In this document: one piece after another, positions 1 to 6,220 of the stretch | How the letters are laid out: every line of letters starts with the position of its first letter | How positions within the stretch are numbered: the first letter of the stretch is position 1 | DNA from: Desulfuromonadaceae bacterium | GTDB taxonomy: Bacteria; Desulfobacterota; Desulfuromonadia; Desulfuromonadales; Desulfuromonadaceae | Reading direction: 5' to 3' | DNA length: 9,910 bases | Assembly (NCBI GenBank): GCA_027065245.1 | Contig: JAMOOS010000201.1 | Coordinates: forward strand, 1 to 9,910 | Program-made: the position numbers and the translations under genes | The notes under the pieces: model-generated | Told to the model about the DNA's origin: nothing | Database searches by the model: none | The model's input: the letters and a program-made list of their open reading frames with translations, nothing else

Positions 1-696
1 AGCGCCAAGATCGTAGCGCTCTTGGAACATTACCGTGGTTTCACCGTAGTTGAGGCCGGCTTTGAACGCCAGGGTGTTGGCTTCAGCGATCAAAGGTTTG
101 GGTTTTTTGGCGTTGGGGCCAAATTTTTCCTGGATAAAGTCGAGTACCAGCTGGGGAGTCTTGTTGAACAGCCAGCACAGTACACCCATGGTGAAGAAGT
201 TCTTGCAGCGATCCTTGGCGGGGTTGGGCATGTCGAGGTCTTTTAGAGCCTCACGCACCAAGGTAAACATGGGGATAGCTTTTACGTCGTAGTTGCGCAG
301 GCTGCCATCCTCAAGCGGGTTGCTCTCGTAACCAACTTTTTTCAGCGCCTTTTCAGTGAATGAATCGGAGTTGGTAATGATGATGCCGCCGTTCTTGACG
401 AATTTAGCGCTGTGCTTGAGAGCAGCCGGGTTGAATGCTACCAAAACATCTGGGGCATCGCCAGCGGTGTAGATTTTGTGATCACCCAGGCACATTTGGA
501 AGCCGGAAACACCAGCGATGGTGCCGGCCGGTGCGCGGATTTCCGCAGGATAATCGGGAAGGGAGTTAACATCGTTACCGTCCAAGGCTGCCAAGGCGGT
601 AAGCTGGTTGCCGATGAGCTGCATGCCGTCGCCGGAGTCCCCGGTGAATTTGACGACAATTTGCTCAGTACTCGTGAGTTTTGCGTTCTCTGCCAT
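1..696 (-). CDS. korA: 2-oxoglutarate:ferredoxin oxidoreductase, fused gamma/alpha subunit (KorA), N-terminal part
   Basis: This is the start of a 2-oxoacid:acceptor oxidoreductase alpha chain of the type whose N-terminus is a fused gamma domain. The complex oxidises 2-oxoglutarate and CoA to succinyl-CoA and CO2, passing electrons to ferredoxin in the cytoplasm. The 232 visible residues read MAENAKLTSTEQIVVKF and then GDSGDGMQLIGNQL near residues 19-32, the glycine-rich opening of the gamma domain. PDYPAEIRAPAGT, AGVSGFQ and NPAAL follow. The visible part ends at ETTVMFQERYDLGA, about where I expect the alpha (TPP/CoA) domain to begin. Family members run to about 600 residues, so roughly 60% lies off the left edge. 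The ATG at 696-694 has AGGAG five bases upstream (complement of 702-706). The gene follows mdh on the same strand after a 301-base gap, and korB would be expected next, outside the window. Pyruvate or another 2-oxoacid is possible as substrate; 2-oxoglutarate is favoured by family resemblance and the icd/mdh context. Confidence 0.85.
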   Translation of the reverse strand, partial: MAENAKLTSTEQIVVKFTGDSGDGMQLIGNQLTALAALDGNDVNSLPDYPAEIRAPAGTIAGVSGFQMCLGDHKIYTAGDAPDVLVAFNPAALKHSAKFVKNGGIIITNSDSFTEKALKKVGYESNPLEDGSLRNYDVKAIPMFTLVREALKDLDMPNPAKDRCKNFFTMGVLCWLFNKTPQLVLDFIQEKFGPNAKKPKPLIAEANTLAFKAGLNYGETTVMFQERYDLGA

Positions 697-735
697 ACTG
701 TCTCCTGTTAAAAAAGAGATGTTCCAAGAAAATTA

Positions 736-752
736 TGCCGCGTGATGCGGCA
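736..752 (-). other. Small hairpin in the korA leader
   Basis: The arms TGCCGC and GCGGCA enclose a 5-nt loop. On the minus strand the stem is followed by TAATTTTCTT, giving it the outline of a weak terminator or attenuator between the candidate korA promoter and the korA start. The stem is only 6 bp, so a function is uncertain. Confidence 0.3.
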
Positions 753-778
753 ATAAAACACAGTGATAATATTGCCAA
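750..778 (-). promoter_or_regulatory. Candidate korA promoter
   Basis: On the minus strand, TTGGCA (778-773) and TATTGC (755-750) are separated by 17 bases. The -35 is close to consensus and the -10 is poor (3 of 6). The location, some 55 bases upstream of the korA ATG in AT-rich sequence, fits a promoter, but the -10 match is weak. Confidence 0.3.
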
Positions 779-860
779 ACGGGCTTCATATAGCACTTAA
801 CCTCACCCAGCGCAAGTACATAACGTATTTTGCTGTGTCATAAGTTGCGTATGTTCAGGG

Positions 861-880
861 ATACTAAACTGGTTAAGTAT
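861..880. promoter_or_regulatory. Imperfect 20-bp inverted repeat, possible korA operator
   Basis: The arms are ATACTaAAC and GTTaAGTAT around a central TG, so 8 of the 10 symmetric pairs match. It lies in the non-coding gap upstream of korA, about 165 bases from its start. Its ATAC/GTAT half-sites resemble part of the mdh/icd promoter element, but it is not the same sequence. An operator role is inferred only from symmetry and place. Confidence 0.3.
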
Positions 881-939
881 GGCTAAAGTGCTGACCGTTT
901 GTGACTAACATAACAAGCCAATCTTTGGAGCAAACACGC

Positions 940-969
940 AACAAGGGCAATGTCGCCATTGCCCTTGTT
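940..969 (-). terminator. Probable mdh transcription terminator
   Basis: The arms AACAAGGGCAATG (940-952) and CATTGCCCTTGTT (957-969) form a perfect 13-bp stem with a 4-nt loop, 28 bases after the mdh stop codon. The minus-strand sequence after the stem is only moderately T-rich (GCGTGTTTGC). It may therefore act as a leaky terminator or 3' stabilising hairpin rather than a strong intrinsic terminator. Confidence 0.65.
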
Positions 970-997
970 GGGTTAACTCAAAGCTGCTTCAGGCTAA

Positions 998-1984
998 TTA
1001 GCTGTTGAGCACATCCGCCATATCGGGCAGGATTGAGGGAAGTTCGTCGATAAGACCCTTAACCGCTGCAACTGAGTTGTCAAACATTGCCTGCTCTTCT
1101 GCATCCAGTTCGAATTCGATGATTTTCTCGATGCCGCCGGCACCAAGAACACAAGGTACGCCAACATAGTAATTGTCAACGCCAAACTCACCCTTGAGCA
1201 GAGCACAACAGGGAAGAACACGCTTCTGGTCGCGCAGGATGGCTTCGGCCATGGCGATAGCGGAGGAGGCGGGGCTGTAGAAAGCGGAACCGTTACCGAG
1301 CAGTTTGACAACTTCGCCACCGGCCATCTTGGTGCGCTGTACCATAGCGTCCATAACTTCTTTAGCTTTGGCCTCACCGTACTTGCGTACCAGTTGCTCC
1401 ATTACCGGAATGCCGTTTACGTTGGCATAGCGGACGATGGGAACCATGGTATCGCCGTGACCGCCGAGAACCATGGCGTTGACGTCGCGTACAGATACGC
1501 CCAGCTCCCAGGCGATAAAGGAGCAGAAACGGTTGGAATCGAGTACGCCGGCCTGACCAATAATACGCTCGGGCGGGAAGCCGGTAACCTTTTGGCACAG
1601 GGTAACCATGGCGTCGAGAGGATTGGAGATGATGATTACGAATGAATCAGGAGCGTACTCCTTGATGCCTTCGGAAACCTGCTTCATGATTTTGGCGTTA
1701 ACGCCGAGCAGATCGTCGCGGCTCATGCCGGGTTTGCGCGGCAAGCCAGCAGTTACGATAACGATGTCGGAACCGGCGATATCGGCATAGCTGTTGGTAC
1801 CTTTGAGATCCACGTCAAATTGGTCGACGCGAGCGACCTCAGCGATGTCGAGCATCTTGCCTTGGGGCATGTTTTCAACGATGTCGAACAGAACAACGTC
1901 GCCAAGCTCACGCAGTGCGCACAGTTGCGCCAGTACACCACCGATTTGTCCACCACCGATCAACGAAATTTTTGCTCTTCCCAT
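998..1984 (-). CDS. mdh: Malate dehydrogenase, NAD-dependent, LDH-like type
   Basis: The 328-residue protein interconverts malate and oxaloacetate with NAD in the TCA cycle. The Rossmann fold opens with ISLIGGGQIGG (residues 6-16), followed by D34 at the end of the second strand, which fits NAD preference. The substrate loop AGLPRKPGMSRDD (79-91) supplies two arginines, and an arginine rather than glutamine in the loop favours malate over lactate. ISNPLDAMV (119-127), GVLDSNRF (146-153) and the catalytic histidine in LGGHGD (H176) complete the active site. Length and motifs fit the tetrameric LDH-like MDH family rather than the E. coli dimeric type. The ATG at 1984 has AAGGAG (complement of 1991-1996) six bases upstream. 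The frame stays open for 39 more codons upstream, but that stretch lacks a good start signal and family resemblance. The gene has its own promoter about 200 bases upstream and a hairpin just after the stop. Confidence 0.96.
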   Translation of the reverse strand: MGRAKISLIGGGQIGGVLAQLCALRELGDVVLFDIVENMPQGKMLDIAEVARVDQFDVDLKGTNSYADIAGSDIVIVTAGLPRKPGMSRDDLLGVNAKIMKQVSEGIKEYAPDSFVIIISNPLDAMVTLCQKVTGFPPERIIGQAGVLDSNRFCSFIAWELGVSVRDVNAMVLGGHGDTMVPIVRYANVNGIPVMEQLVRKYGEAKAKEVMDAMVQRTKMAGGEVVKLLGNGSAFYSPASSAIAMAEAILRDQKRVLPCCALLKGEFGVDNYYVGVPCVLGAGGIEKIIEFELDAEEQAMFDNSVAAVKGLIDELPSILPDMADVLNS

Positions 1985-2188
1985 GTTTCTCTCCTTCGAT
2001 TCAATCAATTGAATAAGAATTGGCCGAACACCGAACCGCCGTGTTGCGACCGGTACTGTTTCCGCCCGCACTCCACGGGCAGACGAATAACTGCTTGTCA
2101 AGCTTGTTAAAACAATACAACCCGGCGCTTAGCGTGCAGACACACAATGTCTTAACAAGGCACCCCAAATACAATACATTTTAGGCGA
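1985..2188 (-). other. mdh 5' leader, about 200 nt
   Basis: If transcription starts a few bases after the TACTGT hexamer, the mdh mRNA has an untranslated leader of about 200 nt. It contains a 7-bp hairpin with one G-U pair (2062-2068 with 2076-2082), an AACAC/GTGTT pair (2027-2031 with 2041-2045) and a symmetric AT-rich repeat touching the Shine-Dalgarno region (1999-2014). I recognise no known riboswitch class in it. Confidence 0.45.
1999..2014. repeat. Perfect 7-bp inverted repeat beside the mdh ribosome-binding site
   Basis: ATTCAAT and ATTGAAT flank a 2-base CA spacer, three bases upstream of the AAGGAG of mdh. As DNA it could be a small operator; as RNA it would form a short hairpin immediately upstream of the ribosome-binding site. 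The sequence shows nothing further about its function. Confidence 0.4.
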
Positions 2189-2205
2189 TGTATACAGTAT
2201 GCAAA
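2185..2205 (-). promoter_or_regulatory. Putative operator shared with icd (TGTATACA element)
   Basis: The minus strand reads TTTGCATACTGTATACA followed by TCGC. This matches 20 of 21 bases of the element in front of icd (6209-6229). The 8-bp palindrome TGTATACA (2189-2196) overlaps the -10 hexamer, so a bound protein would probably repress. A GntR-type regulator is one possibility, since members of that family use GTATAC-centred sites, but the regulator is not in this window. Confidence 0.65.
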
Positions 2206-2222
2206 AGGGGGTGTGCTGTCAA
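2194..2222 (-). promoter_or_regulatory. mdh sigma70-type promoter
   Basis: A perfect -35 TTGACA (2222-2217) lies 17 bases from the -10 TACTGT (2199-2194). Spacing, hexamers and the TTTGCA at the end of the spacer are the same as in the icd promoter. The upstream LysM gene stops only 32 bases before it, so mdh is probably transcribed separately from the hisS-aspS-LysM group. Confidence 0.75.
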
Positions 2223-2254
2223 GGGAAATTCTCCAGTGCTTACTTTACGCTATG

Positions 2255-2809
2255 TTACTGAGTCGGTCCGCTGGATGGGTGAGCAAAAAAACCGGAGTTT
2301 TTGGCAGTTTCTCGTGCTGTATTCATCTCTGCTGTACTAATATTTCGCGGAATTGTCAGGGTTTGGCCTGGAAAAATTGTGCGTGGATCCTTGATCTGAT
2401 CTCTGTTGGCCCGGTAAATCAGTGGCCACAGCAGCCCCTCGTTGTATACTCTTCTCCGGGCAGCGATGGAAAATAGATTTTCCCCAGTGCCGACGCGGTA
2501 ACGGGTAAGCAGCTTTGGCTGTGGTTGCGAGTGGATTTTAGGCGCTATCACCACCGGCTGGTGTGGCGTCGGGGCGTAGGCGGGGGTGCGGGTAAGCATC
2601 TGTTGTTGTTTTTTTCTGATGCGGACAATATCCGCCTGTGGCCGTTGGGTGTGCGGGGTGGTAGTAGTTGTTGTTGTCGTGTTGACGGTTGTTTGCTGTT
2701 CTGTTGCTTTGACCGGTGGTGTTACCGGTGCCGCTGGAGTGCAGCCAGCAACGATAGTAGCTACGATTATGAGGCCTGCGGTGGCGTATGTCGTAAGTAG
2801 TGTCAACAT
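2255..2809 (-). CDS. LysM-domain lipoprotein
   Basis: This is a 184-residue predicted exported lipoprotein that probably binds peptidoglycan. The N-terminus is a hydrophobic stretch ending in TIVAGC, with the lipobox cysteine at C23. The n-region has no lysine or arginine, which is unusual for a signal peptide. Residues 24-100 are a Pro/Thr/Gln-rich linker that includes eight consecutive threonines (44-51). A single LysM domain follows at about 103-156: YRVGTGENLFSIA, then LLWPLIYRANRDQIKDP and IFPGQTLTIPR, which is a typical LysM ending. The C-terminal tail of about 28 residues is polar. The ATG at 2809 lacks a strong Shine-Dalgarno sequence, but I see no better start nearby upstream and the signal peptide begins there. 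It follows aspS by 71 bases on the same strand and is probably co-transcribed. The partner and exact role (cell-wall anchoring or assembly) are unknown. Confidence 0.82.
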   Translation of the reverse strand: MLTLLTTYATAGLIIVATIVAGCTPAAPVTPPVKATEQQTTVNTTTTTTTTPHTQRPQADIVRIRKKQQQMLTRTPAYAPTPHQPVVIAPKIHSQPQPKLLTRYRVGTGENLFSIAARRRVYNEGLLWPLIYRANRDQIKDPRTIFPGQTLTIPRNISTAEMNTARETAKNSGFFAHPSSGPTQ

Positions 2810-2843
2810 CGGATTGAATCCAAATTGTAGAGCGGCACGGTAA

Positions 2844-2869
2844 GTACGCCGGCGTTGCCACCGGCGTAC
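2844..2869 (-). other. Hairpin between aspS and the LysM gene
   Basis: The arms GTACGCCGG (2844-2852) and CCGGCGTAC (2861-2869) form a perfect 9-bp stem with an 8-nt loop, 11 bases beyond the aspS stop. There is no T-run after it on the minus strand, so it is more likely an mRNA-stability or processing hairpin, or a weak attenuator, than a full terminator. Confidence 0.5.
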
Positions 2870-2880
2870 AAATAGAAAAT

Positions 2881-4671
2881 TTATCCGTTTTTCTTGATTC
2901 GCAGGCGGATAGACAATTCCTGTAACTGCTTTTCCGCTACTTTTCCCGGCGCACCGGAGAGCAGGCAGGTGGCCTTTTGGGTTTTGGGGAAGGCGATAAC
3001 ATCACGGATGGAATCGGAGCCGGTGAGGATCATCACCAGGCGATCAAGCCCGAATGCCAGGCCGCCGTGAGGCGGTGCGCCATACTCCAGCGCGTCGAGA
3101 AGGAAGCCGAATTTCTCCCGCGCCTCCTCGGTGCCGATGCCGAGCATGGAGAACATCTTGCTCTGTACGCTCTGGTCGTGGATACGAATGCTGCCGCCGC
3201 CGATTTCGGAACCGTTGAGTACCAGGTCGTAGGCCTTGGCGCGTACCTTGCCGGGATCGCTGTCGAGCAGGGGGATGTCTTCATCGCGCGGGGCGGTGAA
3301 CGGGTGGTGGACGGCGGTGTGACGTTTGGCTTCTTCATCCCATTCCAGCAGGGGAAAGTCGGTGATCCAGACAAACTTGAAGGTGTTTTTGTCGGTGAAG
3401 CCGAGAATGTCGCCCAGATGACCGCGCAGGCGTCCCAGCGCTTCGTTGGTGATGGTGGCGCTGTCGGCGACAAACATCAGCAGGTCGCCCACTTCGGCAT
3501 CCATGGCCTGGTTGATCTGCTCCAATTCCTCAGGGGTAAAGAACTTGGCGATGGGCGATTGCCAGCCGTCCGCGGTGATTTTGACCCACGCCAGCCCTTT
3601 GGCACCGTAGATTTTTACGAAGTCGGTGAGATTGTCGAGATCCTTGCGTGAAAAGCGGGCGCATTCTTTGGCGTTGATTCCTTTGACCAAACCACCGTTG
3701 GCAACGGCGTCCTTGAACACCTTGAAGCCACACCCGGCAGCGATGTCCGACAGATTTACCAGCTCCAGGTCGAAGCGCAGATCGGGGTTGTCGACGCCGA
3801 AACGGTCCATGGCCTCGGCGTAGGTCATGCGTGCCATGGGGGTGTCAACTTCGACACCGATGCTCTCCTTGAACACCCGGGCGATCATGTTTTCCATCAC
3901 ACTCATGACATCGTCGCTGTCGACAAAGCTCATCTCGCAGTCGATCTGGGTGAATTCCGGCTGGCGGTCGGCGCGCAGGTCTTCGTCGCGGAAGCATTTG
4001 ACTATTTGGCAATAGCGGTCGTAACCGGAGATCATCAGCAGTTGCTTGAACAGTTGCGGACTCTGGGGCAGGGCAAAGAAATTGCCGCTGTTGACCCGGC
4101 TGGGCACCAGGTAATCGCGCGCTCCTTCGGGAGTGCTTTTGGTGAGTACCGGTGTTTCGATTTCGAGAAAGCCCTGTTCGTCGAGATAATTGCGCACTGT
4201 GCGGGTTACGCGGTGGCGCAGAATCATGTTCCTCTGCAGTATCGGGCGGCGCAGATCGAGGTAGCGGTGCTTGAGGCGGATGTTTTCCGCTACGTCCACA
4301 TGCTCGTCCAGCATGAACGGCGGTGTTTTAGAGGTGTTGAGAACCTTTAACTCGCTGACTTCGATTTCTACTTCGCCGGTGGCCATGTTGGGGTTTACTG
4401 TCCCCTCCGGCCGGGGGGAGACCACCCCTTTTACCGCCACCACATACTCGTTGCGTACTTTGTCGGCCTTGGCGTGAGCGGTGCTGTCGCGATCGGGGTC
4501 GAGAGCCAGCTGGGCAATCCCTTCGCGGTCGCGCAGGTCGATGAATATCAGGCCACCGTGGTCGCGGCGGCGCTGTACCCAGCCCATGAGGCAGACCTCG
4601 CTGCCGATGTCGGCGCTGGTGAGTTTTCCGCAATAGTGAGTTCTTTTCCAGTCTCCAAGTATGTCGTTCAC
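2881..4671 (-). CDS. aspS: Aspartyl-tRNA synthetase, bacterial type, probably non-discriminating
   Basis: The 596-residue cytoplasmic class II synthetase charges tRNA with aspartate, and the length is normal for the bacterial type with a GAD insertion. The N-terminal OB-fold anticodon domain is seen at about 10-110 (GWVQRRRDHGG, IFIDLRDREG). The flipping loop TKSTPEGARDYLVPSR is at 177-192, motif 2 FRDEDLRADRQPEFTQID at 227-244, the GAD insertion at roughly 300-420, and motif 3 GLAFGLDRLVMIL at 537-549. H38 and G90 stand where the discriminating E. coli enzyme has Leu and Lys. His and Gly there are the residues reported for non-discriminating Pseudomonas aeruginosa AspRS, so this enzyme may also charge tRNA-Asn with Asp. 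The start is GTG (4671-4669), with AAGGA nine bases upstream. Homologues I recall begin at this DWKRTH region, which supports the start. It follows hisS by 101 bases with no visible terminator, as part of one operon. Confidence 0.96.
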   Translation of the reverse strand: MNDILGDWKRTHYCGKLTSADIGSEVCLMGWVQRRRDHGGLIFIDLRDREGIAQLALDPDRDSTAHAKADKVRNEYVVAVKGVVSPRPEGTVNPNMATGEVEIEVSELKVLNTSKTPPFMLDEHVDVAENIRLKHRYLDLRRPILQRNMILRHRVTRTVRNYLDEQGFLEIETPVLTKSTPEGARDYLVPSRVNSGNFFALPQSPQLFKQLLMISGYDRYCQIVKCFRDEDLRADRQPEFTQIDCEMSFVDSDDVMSVMENMIARVFKESIGVEVDTPMARMTYAEAMDRFGVDNPDLRFDLELVNLSDIAAGCGFKVFKDAVANGGLVKGINAKECARFSRKDLDNLTDFVKIYGAKGLAWVKITADGWQSPIAKFFTPEELEQINQAMDAEVGDLLMFVADSATITNEALGRLRGHLGDILGFTDKNTFKFVWITDFPLLEWDEEAKRHTAVHHPFTAPRDEDIPLLDSDPGKVRAKAYDLVLNGSEIGGGSIRIHDQSVQSKMFSMLGIGTEEAREKFGFLLDALEYGAPPHGGLAFGLDRLVMILTGSDSIRDVIAFPKTQKATCLLSGAPGKVAEKQLQELSIRLRIKKNG

Positions 4672-4772
4672 GGCTGTGGTTCCTTCCGGTTGCGTTAGTT
4701 GAGTTTAAAGCGTCGGTGTGTCTCGCTGAGGCGGGGCACAATACAATCTGGCCATCATAGCGGAGTTGAGCG

Positions 4773-6029
4773 CTAAGCGTCAAGCACGGTGCGCAGTTGT
4801 TCCTCGATGCCGGCCAGTTGCAGCGTGTTTTGGCTGCTGTCGTTCATGTTTTTCAGTTGTGCTGTGCCGCTGGCCAGTTCGTCTTCGCCGAGCAGCAAGG
4901 TGTAGCGGCAACCGAGCTTGTTGGCGCGGCGCATTTGCGCCTTGAGGCTTTTGCCGCCGAAGTCCATTTCCACATGGATTCCCTGCCGTTGCAATTTGTG
5001 CATGATGGTGAAAGCGGCACTGACGGCATTATCGCCCAATGCGGCGATAAACAGTGCCGGTGGCGGCACGCTTATGTCGCGCTCCTGCAGCAGCAGTACC
5101 AGTCGTTCCACGCCCATGGCAAAACCGATGCCGGGCAGGGCCGGGCCGCCTAATTCTTCTATCAGGCCGTCGTAGCGGCCACCGGCGGCAACGGCATTCT
5201 GCGCGCCCAGACTACCGGTTACCATTTCGAAAGTGGTGCGGGTGTAGTAGTCGAGACCGCGCACCATGCGGTTGTTGATGGTGTAGTCTACATCTATCAG
5301 GTCGAGATGATGTTGCACGCTGGTGAAGTGGTCGGCGCAGTCGCCGCACAGGTGATCGAGAACCGAGGGTGCAGCGGCGGTGGACTGCTTGCAGCCGGCT
5401 ACCTTGCAGTCCAGCACCCGCAGGGGATTGCTTAAATAGCGGCGCTGGCAGTCCGGGCACAGTTGCTCCAGACGTTGTTGCAGGTAGTCTACCAGCGCCT
5501 GGCGGTAGCCGGGACGGCACTGCGGACAACCGAGGGAGTTGATCTGCAGGGAGACATCGTCGATGCCGACGGCGTCAAAATAGTGGCTGAGCATGGCCAG
5601 TACCTGGGCGTCGATACGCGGGTCGTCGATGCCGATGATTTCGGCGCCGATCTGGTGAAACTGGCGGTAACGGCCTTTTTGCGGGCGCTCGTAGCGGAAC
5701 ATGGGCCCCATATAGTATAGTTTGCTAACCTGATCGGTGTTGTACAGCTTGTGTTGGATAAAGGCGCGCATCACCGGCGCGGTTCCTTCCGGGCGCAGGG
5801 TGAGGGAGTGATTGCTGCGGTCGGTAAAGGTGTACATCTCTTTTTCGACGATATCGGTGCTTTCGCCAATACTGCGGCAGAACAGTTCGGTCTTTTCCAC
5901 CACCGGCACGCGGATCTCCCTGCAGCCGTAGGCGGCAAAAATGGTGCGCGCCTGTTGTTCCAGAAACTGCCAGCAGGCGCTGTCGGCGGGCAGTATGTCG
6001 TTCATCCCTTTTATACCGGTAATGCTCAC
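4773..6029 (-). CDS. hisS: Histidyl-tRNA synthetase
   Basis: The 418-residue class II synthetase attaches histidine to tRNA-His in the cytoplasm, and the length is typical for bacterial HisRS. It opens with IKGMNDILPAD (6-16). Substrate and ATP contacts follow in TLRPEGTAP (77-85) and motif 2 GPMFRYERPQKGRYRQFHQ (108-126). The histidine-binding signatures RGLDYYTRTTFE (257-268) and AAGGRYDGLIEELGG (281-295) come next, then motif 3 GIGFAMGVERL (300-310), and an anticodon-binding domain occupies about 325-418. The insertion between motif 2 and the histidine signature carries cysteines in CPQC, CPDC, DCKVAGC and CGDC (168-231). This pattern is found in some delta-proteobacterial and clostridial HisRS and may bind a metal. 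The start is GTG at 6029-6027 with AAGGAG six bases upstream. It is the first gene of the minus-strand run and diverges from icd. Confidence 0.96.
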   Translation of the reverse strand: MSITGIKGMNDILPADSACWQFLEQQARTIFAAYGCREIRVPVVEKTELFCRSIGESTDIVEKEMYTFTDRSNHSLTLRPEGTAPVMRAFIQHKLYNTDQVSKLYYMGPMFRYERPQKGRYRQFHQIGAEIIGIDDPRIDAQVLAMLSHYFDAVGIDDVSLQINSLGCPQCRPGYRQALVDYLQQRLEQLCPDCQRRYLSNPLRVLDCKVAGCKQSTAAAPSVLDHLCGDCADHFTSVQHHLDLIDVDYTINNRMVRGLDYYTRTTFEMVTGSLGAQNAVAAGGRYDGLIEELGGPALPGIGFAMGVERLVLLLQERDISVPPPALFIAALGDNAVSAAFTIMHKLQRQGIHVEMDFGGKSLKAQMRRANKLGCRYTLLLGEDELASGTAQLKNMNDSSQNTLQLAGIEEQLRTVLDA

Positions 6030-6070
6030 GTCGTTCTCCTTACATAGCTGATATTTGCAGTGAGTGTTGT

Positions 6071-6099
6071 GTAATACCCTATTTGGGCCGTTATTGGAA
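6071..6099 (-). promoter_or_regulatory. Candidate hisS promoter
   Basis: On the minus strand, TTCCAA (6099-6094) and TATTAC (6076-6071) are 17 bases apart. Transcription would start some 35 bases upstream of the hisS GTG. The -35 matches consensus at only 3 of 6 positions, so support comes mainly from spacing and location. Confidence 0.33.
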
Positions 6100-6158
6100 C
6101 CCCTGTGGTGGTTATATTTGCTGCCGCAGCGCAGTTGGCGCTTTACCGCGGTGCTCTT

Positions 6159-6174
6159 CCGCCGGTGACGGCGG
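6159..6174. other. GC-rich hairpin upstream of the icd promoter
   Basis: CCGCCG and CGGCGG form a perfect 6-bp stem closed by the GNRA-type loop GTGA. It lies 17 bases before the icd -35, with a run of five T at 6185-6189 on the plus strand. It could insulate the icd promoter from plus-strand read-through, but no plus-strand gene lies upstream, so the role is unclear. Confidence 0.3.
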
Positions 6175-6191
6175 GCGACGGGGATTTTTGC

Positions 6192-6220
6192 TTGACACTA
6201 ATGCCCTGTTTGCATACTGT
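6192..6220 (+). promoter_or_regulatory. icd sigma70-type promoter
   Basis: A perfect -35 TTGACA (6192-6197) and a -10 TACTGT (6215-6220) are 17 bases apart. The last six spacer bases, TTTGCA, and both hexamers are identical to the mdh promoter. Transcription from here would give an icd leader of about 140 nt. Confidence 0.75.

Larger units (their letters stand above)
697..997. other. mdh-korA intergenic region, no gene seen
   Basis: In these 301 bases I find no coding sequence on either strand and no remnant of the small ferredoxin-like subunit gene that can sit between mdh and korA in relatives. The region holds, in the direction of transcription (right to left), a 13-bp perfect hairpin just after mdh (969-940), an imperfect inverted repeat (880-861), a weak sigma70-like promoter (778-750), a small GC hairpin (752-736) and the korA ribosome-binding site (706-702). 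Its AT-rich middle suits a promoter region, so korA probably has its own start of transcription. Confidence 0.6.

Noticed and set aside
697..997. Missing ferredoxin-type subunit gene between mdh and korA
   Set aside because: No reading frame with cysteine motifs is present on either strand in this gap.
1985..2101. N-terminal extension of mdh by 39 codons
   Set aside because: The frame is open, but the ATG at 1984 has a strong ribosome-binding site and matches the known N-terminus of the family. The extension is compositionally odd and has no start signal.
1985..2188. Known riboswitch (for example cyclic-dinucleotide type) in the mdh or icd leader
   Set aside because: I could not find the conserved core sequences of the classes common in this group.
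2443..2450. A third operator, TGTATACT, inside the LysM gene
   Set aside because: It breaks the palindrome, lies in coding sequence and has no flanking match to the mdh/icd element.
2844..2869. aspS terminator
   Set aside because: The hairpin is good but lacks a T-run on the minus strand, so I list it as a hairpin only.
2977..3651. 224-codon open frame antisense to aspS
   Set aside because: It lies wholly within the conserved AspRS catalytic and insertion domains and is explained as a shadow of their codon bias.
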